Of a stretch of 64,000 nucleotides of DNA, positions 59,760 through 64,000 are shown one piece after another (within the stretch, counting starts at the first letter, position 1; each line of letters opens with the position of its first letter). A program made the translations under genes and the position numbers. This stretch comes from Treponema sp. (lineage in GTDB: Bacteria; Spirochaetota; Spirochaetia; Treponematales; Breznakiellaceae). Below the pieces are notes generated by a model, which saw nothing but the letters and a program-made list of their open reading frames with translations, made no database searches and was not told the origin of the DNA. The DNA is taken from the NCBI GenBank assembly GCA_009781635.1, contig WQXU01000006.1, forward strand, positions 48,696 to 112,695. Direction: 5' to 3'.

Positions 59760-59910
59760 CTCTAGTAGTAGCAAGTGGGGGTTGGGGGTTAGGGAGTGGG
59801 GGGTGCGGGGTTGTTGAGAAAGTGGCAGATGCTGCTTTTGTCCCCGCTACGCTATATATGGCGTAGGCATGACGTGTAACGACGCTACGAAAAACCGGTT
59901 GCTGCTACCC
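59760..59910 (-). repeat. Dispersed repeat copy A (minus orientation)
   Basis: Minus-strand order: GGTAGCAGCAACCGG, a TTTTTCGTAG, 'GTCGTTACACGTCATGCCTA', a CCATATATAGCG block, GCAGCATCTGCCACTT, then C-rich tail (G-rich on plus, runs of three to six G at 59774-59812). The gap 59701-60178 holds this copy and the element at 59983-60118 and no gene. Confidence 0.8.
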
Positions 59911-59982
59911 AATCGCTAAATATATATGACCGTTTTTATTATATGTTAATTACTTCATTTGCGCAAGTAAAAATTATAAAGA

Positions 59983-60118
59983 AATCTCTCGCAGAGCCGC
60001 CAAGACGCAGAGAACGCAGAGTTTTTCCTGAAATATCCGTCTTAAATCCTTGATAACTACTGGGATTTTCATGGATTAATACTCTGCGAACTCTGCGCTT
60101 TTGCGGCTCTGCGAGATT
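59983..60118. repeat. CGCAGAG-type inverted-repeat element (MITE-like)
   Basis: The arms 59983-60022 and 60081-60118 are complementary over about 38 nt with few mismatches, separated by 58 nt. Related short copy at 56990-57053. Contains no ORF with gene-like features. Arms are made of repeated CGCAGAG/CTCTGCG words, seen in many unrelated bacterial genomes by recollection. Confidence 0.75.
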
Positions 60119-60178
60119 AAATTTGAGTATAGCTGCTAGCAAAAAACGGTCCTTTAATTTATGCATATGGGAGTTCTT

Positions 60179-61444
60179 ATGTCAAAATCCGTAATCAATT
60201 TTTATAGCTTTCTAATGGCAATCGGTCTAATAATTACAGTATTATTTTCAGGCTTTACACAGGTTGGCTGCGATAACGGCACAACCACCGGAGGACCTGG
60301 CGGGCCTGAGCTTATTTTTGACGAAAACGGGTTTGACCAAAACGGCAACCACCAAATCACGGGCAAGCCGTACAATACGGAAGGCTTTAAAAAGGACGGA
60401 ACGTACTGGCGCGATGCGGAAGGTTATGATTTCGAGGGCTGGGATGCGGACGGCTGGAACCGGGATGGTATTTTCGAAGACACGGGCACGCTTTACGACA
60501 ATGAAGGCTATGACCGGGGCGGCTACACTGCGGCGGGCTGGAACAAGGCGGGCAACCACAAAGATACAGGCAAACCGCACGACACGAACGGCAATGACAT
60601 AAACGGTGCTTATTGGCGCGACGAAAATGGGTATGATTATAACGGGCTTGACGTGAATGGTTTGGACCGGGACGGCTATGACGCCGACGGAAACGACAAA
60701 TTCGGGGTACACAAATCGGTACAACCTGTCAATAAAAGAAATATGCCTAATTCTAATACAGTCGAGGTGCAATCGGACGCCGGAGTATTAGTGGCGACCC
60801 TACGAAGACATCTCGAAGCAAGCGCCGATGCCACAAAATTACAATTTATGGAGCACGGCGGCACCAATCCCCACTTCCGTGATGTTGTAATGGCGTTGTG
60901 TGACCTAAGTAAGGCGCCGGAATTGTTGGTTTCCGGAGACAATCTTATTAATAGTGGGATTGACGCGTTCAGCAAGTACTTAGCAGAATTCATCCAAGTT
61001 TTCACCATAGGCGAGGAACGCGACAACTTCAACTTGATTATGGATGCATTCCGAACACGTGCATATGTGGACGCACGCGTGGTCGCCCAAAATGACCCGG
61101 CCGCGAACCCAAGCCAAGAAGAATTGCATGACCTTTATGTACAACTTGCCGCCGCGGGCGTTAACGTTAATGCCGCAAACTTTGATATGTACATAAACGA
61201 AACCCTTATTCCAAACATATCGACAAATATGAATATAAGCCCCGTACTTGTGCAAACATTGCTTAATCATATAACCACCAACGAACGCGCATATGCCAGT
61301 GTGGACGATATACGCGCACTTGGATTCAATCCGGTAATGAGTGGTAGACCATACGAACAACTTGTGCCAATAAGAAATTTGAATTTTGTGCGCGACAGAC
61401 TAAACCAACAAGTAGCAGCCTTAAACCAAAACCAAGTCATGTAG
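60179..61444 (+). CDS. Lipoprotein with Asp/Gly/Tyr-rich short repeats
   Basis: About 421 residues from the ATG at 60179, with 'GGAG' 7 nt upstream; the ATG at 60161 is an alternative. Lipobox 'GFTQVGC'. Residues about 35-180 are short D-x-x/D-G-(Y/W/F)-(D/N) repeats, for example 'EGYDFEGWDADGWNRDG' and 'NGLDRDGYDADGND', which look like loops that could bind Ca2+. The C-terminal half is a helical domain of no recognised family ('VQSDAGVLVATLRRHLEAS'). It ends 7 nt before a dispersed repeat (copy B). Base usage of the C-terminal half differs from neighbours, hinting at transfer. Confidence 0.8.
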   Translation: MSKSVINFYSFLMAIGLIITVLFSGFTQVGCDNGTTTGGPGGPELIFDENGFDQNGNHQITGKPYNTEGFKKDGTYWRDAEGYDFEGWDADGWNRDGIFEDTGTLYDNEGYDRGGYTAAGWNKAGNHKDTGKPHDTNGNDINGAYWRDENGYDYNGLDVNGLDRDGYDADGNDKFGVHKSVQPVNKRNMPNSNTVEVQSDAGVLVATLRRHLEASADATKLQFMEHGGTNPHFRDVVMALCDLSKAPELLVSGDNLINSGIDAFSKYLAEFIQVFTIGEERDNFNLIMDAFRTRAYVDARVVAQNDPAANPSQEELHDLYVQLAAAGVNVNAANFDMYINETLIPNISTNMNISPVLVQTLLNHITTNERAYASVDDIRALGFNPVMSGRPYEQLVPIRNLNFVRDRLNQQVAALNQNQVM

Positions 61445-61451
61445 GCGCTCT

Positions 61452-61592
61452 GGTAGCAGCAACCGCTTTTTTGTAGTGTCGTTACACGTCATGCCTACAC
61501 CACATATAGCGGTGAGGGTGCAAAGACAGCATCTGCCACTTCTTCAACAACTCTGTGAATCCCCAAACCCTATTCCCTAAACCCCAACCCCC
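61452..61592 (+). repeat. Dispersed repeat copy B
   Basis: Plus orientation, full length: GGTAGCAGCAACCGC, TGTAGTGTCGTTACACGTCA, CACATATAGCGGTG, then GCATCTGCCACTT and a C-rich tail. Copies B, C and a terminator fill the gap 61445-61796. Confidence 0.8.
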
Positions 61593-61601
61593 TCCTGCTC
61601 T

Positions 61602-61675
61602 GGTAGCAGCAACCAGTTTTTTGTAGTGTCGTTACACGTCATGCCTACACCACATATAGCGGTGGGGGTGCAACT
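61602..61675 (+). repeat. Dispersed repeat copy C (short)
   Basis: Same first 70 bases as copy B, in tandem with it, ending after GGTGGGGGTGCAAC. The hairpin GTGT-CGTT-ACAC and the CACC...GGTG pairing are kept. Confidence 0.8.
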
Positions 61676-61685
61676 TTTTATAAGC

Positions 61686-61709
61686 CGTTCTGTGTAGAAC
61701 GTTTTTTTT
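61686..61709 (+). terminator. Terminator before the RAYT gene
   Basis: CGTTCT / AGAACG with a 4-nt loop, followed by T8. It likely ends transcription of the lipoprotein gene and repeats. Confidence 0.7.
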
Positions 61710-61796
61710 GTAAAATTTCTTAAAAACTTTCATTTTCACTAAAGCGCCACGCACGCTCACACCATATATAGGTATATCAAATTTGAAGGTGTTCCT

Positions 61797-62633
61797 ATGT
61801 ACAAAAAAAGAGAATTTGTCGAAGGTGCGTTTTATCATGTTACCTCCAGGACAAATAATAAAATCAGGGTGTTTGATAATAAGCTGGGAAGAAAAATTAT
61901 GTTAATCACCCTGCAAAATGCAAAAGATAAATATCATTTCCAGCTTGCTAATTTTTGTGTAATGCCGACACATATACATTTGCTGATTAAACCGGCGAAA
62001 GGGACATGTTTAAGCAATATTATGCATTGGATAAAAATTCATTCTGCAAAAAGCTGGAATTTTATTCATGGTTCTGCAGATCATATGTGGGGTAACAGGT
62101 ATTTTTCAAGAGCTGTCAAAGATGAGCAGGAGTTTGAGTTTATTATGAATTACATCGATCAAAATCCGGTTGTAGCTGGCCTTGTTTCCATACCTGATGA
62201 ATGGAAAGCCTCCGGTGCTTTTTATAAAGCCCTTAACATAGAAGGACTTATTGATTTTAATCCTCATGATTGCCAGCGTAGTATTAAATTATTATCGCCA
62301 ATACCATTTTTGGTTTCAAATCTTCTTCCGTCTGCCCAACTTGATCATGTCATAAAATATTATGGAGTATATGTGGAAGCTCTGGAATATCTTTACGATA
62401 TTGTTTCTAAAATGCCAAAATTACAAGAATCAGCATCCATACAGGATGCTCCTGCTTACCTTCATTACTATACAGGAACAGCCGACTATTTTATTTATGA
62501 ATATGACAGACAGGACACAATGTACGGCAGGGTTTGCGCAAATGTATATCCCGCAAGAACAGAATATTGTATATTTAGCCTTGAAAATTTAAAAAATAAA
62601 CCATTAATGAAACTGGATTTTTCCTGGAGGTAG
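61797..62633 (+). CDS. REP-associated tyrosine transposase (RAYT, Y1/HUH)
   Basis: 278 residues. N-terminal 'FVEGAFYHVTSRTNNK', HUH motif 'MPTHIHLLIKPAK', and the catalytic Tyr in 'FIMNYIDQNPVVAGL', with 'WGNRYFSRAV' between. A C-terminal 110-residue extension follows. RAYTs are single-domain relatives of IS200/IS605 transposases that move or maintain REP palindromes. Upstream 'GAAGGT' is a possible ribosome site. Six copies of a structured repeat lie within 2 kb on either side, and its TAG stop belongs to copy D. Confidence 0.88.
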   Translation: MYKKREFVEGAFYHVTSRTNNKIRVFDNKLGRKIMLITLQNAKDKYHFQLANFCVMPTHIHLLIKPAKGTCLSNIMHWIKIHSAKSWNFIHGSADHMWGNRYFSRAVKDEQEFEFIMNYIDQNPVVAGLVSIPDEWKASGAFYKALNIEGLIDFNPHDCQRSIKLLSPIPFLVSNLLPSAQLDHVIKYYGVYVEALEYLYDIVSKMPKLQESASIQDAPAYLHYYTGTADYFIYEYDRQDTMYGRVCANVYPARTEYCIFSLENLKNKPLMKLDFSWR

Positions 62634-62686
62634 CAGCTATCGGTTTTTCGTAGTGTCGTTAGGTGTCATGCCTACACCACATATCC
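62629..62686 (+). repeat. Dispersed repeat copy D (overlaps RAYT stop)
   Basis: GGTAGCAGC followed by the usual TCGTAGTGTCGTTAGG and CATGCCTACACCACATAT block. Its first TAG is the RAYT stop codon. Confidence 0.8.
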
Positions 62687-62739
62687 TAGATTCCCGCCTT
62701 AAAAGTTAACCTACAAAGAGAAAAGGAAACAATGAGGAA

Positions 62740-62868
62740 TTAGCAATTAAACAGCCAATGCAATTGGGTATCAATCAACACTTGCCGGGAAACAATCAGA
62801 TAAACACGATAATCTTTTGGATCGTATTTATCTCCTTTATGTACCCTGTAAAAGTCTCCGCGCTTCAC
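62740..62868 (-). pseudogene. Truncated PemK/MazF-family toxin
   Basis: A GTG start at 62868 overlaps the antitoxin stop by 4 nt and gives 42 residues: 'MKRGDFYRVHKGDKYDPKDY' then 'RVYLIVSRQVLIDTQ', the first two strands of a MazF/PemK fold. The frame then runs into unrelated sequence and stops. The family is about 105-115 residues long, so about 60% is missing. Confidence 0.7.
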
Positions 62869-63104
62869 ATACAAACATCTTCCGGGTGGCAATTCTGCAT
62901 TTCAAGTACATCTGCCATTTCAACTTTAAGCCGTTGCGCAATACGATTGATGGCTGCTTTTTCTTCCTCCTCAGTCATAAGCTTTTTTATAGGGTTTGAC
63001 TGGGTAAATGTAAGAATTACCGGCTGTTCTCTTGAAAACCCTTTTGGGATATCTACTGTCATCCTGCCGTCGGCAGGGAATGTGATTGTTTGTGTTGCTA
63101 CCAT
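62865..63104 (-). CDS. Antitoxin-like protein of the truncated PemK/MazF module
   Basis: 79 residues. N-terminal beta-rich 'ATQTITFPADGRMTVDIPKG' resembles an AbrB-like fold and the C-terminal part is a helix-rich, acidic 'MTEEEEKAAINRIAQRLKV' tail. It overlaps the remnant toxin in the normal antitoxin-toxin order. Probably intact. Confidence 0.65.
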   Translation of the reverse strand: MVATQTITFPADGRMTVDIPKGFSREQPVILTFTQSNPIKKLMTEEEEKAAINRIAQRLKVEMADVLEMQNCHPEDVCM

Positions 63105-63186
63105 GAGGTCAGTATAACGTGAAAATCAAAGAAAAACAAAGCACGTAGAGTTTCTCTAAAAAACATAAAAAACTAGTAGGCACTCT

Positions 63187-63312
63187 GGTAGCAGCAACCG
63201 GTTTTTTATAGTGTCGTTAGGTGTCATGCCTACACCACATATAGCGGTGCATGGTGCAAAGGCAGCATCTGCTACTTTTTCAACAACCTCGCGCCCCCAA
63301 CCCCCACTTGCC
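63187..63312 (+). repeat. Dispersed repeat copy E
   Basis: Full-length plus-orientation copy: GGTAGCAGCAACCGG, GTGTCGTTAGGTGTCATGCC, CACATATAGCGGTG, GCAGCATCTGCTACTTTTTC, C-rich tail. The gap 63105-63423 holds copies E and F and a promoter. Confidence 0.8.
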
Positions 63313-63314
63313 CT

Positions 63315-63352
63315 GATAGCAGCAACCGCTTTTCCGTAGTGTCGTTACACGT
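63315..63352 (+). repeat. Dispersed repeat copy F (partial)
   Basis: Tandem with copy E; only the first 38 bases (GATAGCAGCAACCGC to TCGTTACACGT) are kept. Confidence 0.7.
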
Positions 63353-63377
63353 GGGGAGGTAATATAAATAAAATGCC

Positions 63378-63406
63378 TTGACAATGTGCGCACAATGTGA
63401 TATATT
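63378..63406 (+). promoter_or_regulatory. Promoter and operator of the relB module
   Basis: Perfect TTGACA (63378-63383), 17-nt spacer, TATATT (63401-63406). A perfect 10-bp palindrome TGTGCGCACA lies in the spacer, a probable RelB operator. 'AGAGGAAA' precedes the ATG. Confidence 0.8.
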
Positions 63407-63423
63407 TAAATTAGAGGAAAATC

Positions 63424-63720
63424 ATGTTAAAAACAGCAAACTTAAACATACGAATCGACCCACAGACAAAACAGGGAGCAGAGCAATTATATTCAACTTT
63501 CGGAATCACTGTGTCTGATGCAGTAAATATCTTTTTACGGCAATCGCTTTTGGTGGGAGGACTGCCATTTGAAATGAAACAACCTGCTTATAATTCTGAA
63601 ACCGAAGCTGCAATGCAGGAAGCACGTGATATAATAAATGGGAAGAAAAAAGCAAAAAGTTATTCCAGTGCTGATGAATTATTTAAGGAGTTGGATGCGG
63701 AATATAACAAGGGATGTTAA
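63424..63720 (+). CDS. relB: RelB/DinJ-family antitoxin
   Basis: 98 residues. Ribbon-helix-helix N-terminus 'LNIRIDPQTKQGAEQLYSTF', 'GITVSDAVNIFLRQSLLVGG', 'LPFEMKQPAYN' typical of DinJ. C-terminal tail binds the toxin. It would repress its own promoter at the palindrome in 63378-63406. It is coupled to a truncated toxin frame. Confidence 0.9.
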   Translation: MLKTANLNIRIDPQTKQGAEQLYSTFGITVSDAVNIFLRQSLLVGGLPFEMKQPAYNSETEAAMQEARDIINGKKKAKSYSSADELFKELDAEYNKGC

Positions 63721-63884
63721 CTTTACATACAACTGGTCAGTTTCGTAAAGATGAAAAACTTGCCCGTAAACGTGGCTTGGATATATCTCTATTGAAATCA
63801 GTGATTCAAACTCTTCTTAAAGAAAAGCCATTAGACCCAAAGCACAAGGATCACCCTCTTGTTGGAAATTATGCTGGATTCTGA
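63714..63884 (+). pseudogene. Truncated YafQ-like toxin
   Basis: ATG at 63714 overlaps the relB end. 56 residues read 'TGQFRKDEKLARKRGLDISL', 'KPLDPKHKDHPLVGNYAGF' and then TGA. YafQ continues with a 'RECHI..DW(L)LIY' core and catalytic His; none is seen in any frame downstream, so the 3' third is lost. The last 116 bases of the window hold nothing recognised. Confidence 0.7.
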
Positions 63885-64000
63885 ATATTACGCCGAAAAA
63901 GTGCAGGTTTTCCGTCAGTAGTTGTGCGTGAAGTACGTTTTAATTGTGCATGGTCTCCGATACAGAGTGCGTGAAAACAGCCGAGCAAAAAGATGCCCGG

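Noticed and set aside
59939..60166. Minus-strand 75-codon ORF over the CGCAGAG element
   Set aside because: It is made of the inverted repeat itself; repetitive composition and no ribosome site.
1..64000. CRISPR arrays, prophage or complete restriction-modification system
   Set aside because: No regularly spaced direct repeats, cas genes, phage structural genes or methyltransferase-nuclease pairs were seen; the lone PD-(D/E)XK-like gene has no partner.

Overview
The window reads as a chromosomal segment of a spirochaete, most likely a Treponema-like member of Spirochaetota and possibly gut-associated. Evidence: a FlaA periplasmic-flagellum sheath protein; a V-type ATPase operon in the order E-DUF2764-A-B-D-I-K; a fused licC-licA gene of the kind known from Treponema denticola; a radical-SAM protein of the spirochaete-restricted spiro-SPASM type; and a lipoprotein with the treponemal 'KIFGIIALIAIIGFSMTACG' leader. 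DNA is moderately AT-rich, several genes start with TTG, and genes are tightly packed with 1-4 nt start/stop overlaps.

Layout. (1) 1-11.7 kb, plus strand, surface glycan: GDP-D-glycero-D-manno-heptose synthesis (hddA partial, gmhA, hddC-gmhB fusion), two GT4 glycosyltransferases, a GH-A-clan lipoprotein, two Wzi-like outer-membrane proteins, a WbaP-type initiating phosphotransferase and an exported unknown. (2) 11.7-15.9 kb, minus strand: phosphocholine locus with licCA fusion, BCCT transporter, and LicC with an N-terminal winged helix. (3) 16.0-17.2 kb: tRNA-Tyr and a lipoprotein with a degenerate caspase fold. (4) 17.3-22.2 kb: complete rnfCDGEAB. (5) 22.2-33.4 kb: glycosyltransferase, nrdR with NrdR-like boxes and a possible ncRNA, UDG, priA, queH, ttcA, tcdA, argD and an Mla-type lipid-transport operon. 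(6) 33.5-39.6 kb: tRNA-Met directly abutting a phosphoesterase gene, then a four-gene glycan-modification cluster (spiro-SPASM protein, GT2-like protein, SpsF-like cytidylyltransferase, PseG-like/methyltransferase fusion). (7) 39.7-41.7 kb: accessory patch with a lipoprotein, XRE regulator, a 31-nt-arm inverted repeat and a PD-(D/E)XK-like protein. (8) 41.7-47.6 kb: ATP-grasp, amidase, GerMN protein, flaA, RelA/SpoT-TPR protein and tRNA-Arg. (9) 47.8-59.1 kb, minus strand: V-ATPase operon, a large unknown protein, an M48 lipoprotein and hflX. (10) 59.1-64 kb: repeat-rich accessory DNA with a RAYT (REP-associated Y1 transposase), six copies of a dispersed repeat, a CGCAGAG inverted-repeat element, and three type II toxin-antitoxin loci, two with truncated toxins.

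The most notable observations are: flaA has an in-frame TAA followed by a coherent 39-codon tail; atpA is broken by a one-base frameshift; a 64-bp tandem repeat between atpA and atpB creates two nearly identical 18-codon ORFs that stop at the next ribosome binding site; the repeat family flanks a RAYT and supplies its stop codon; a 129-nt element has 30/31 paired arm positions; and the spiro-SPASM cluster looks like an uncharacterised sugar-modification pathway. The flaA stop and the atpA frameshift could also be assembly errors and should be checked against reads first.
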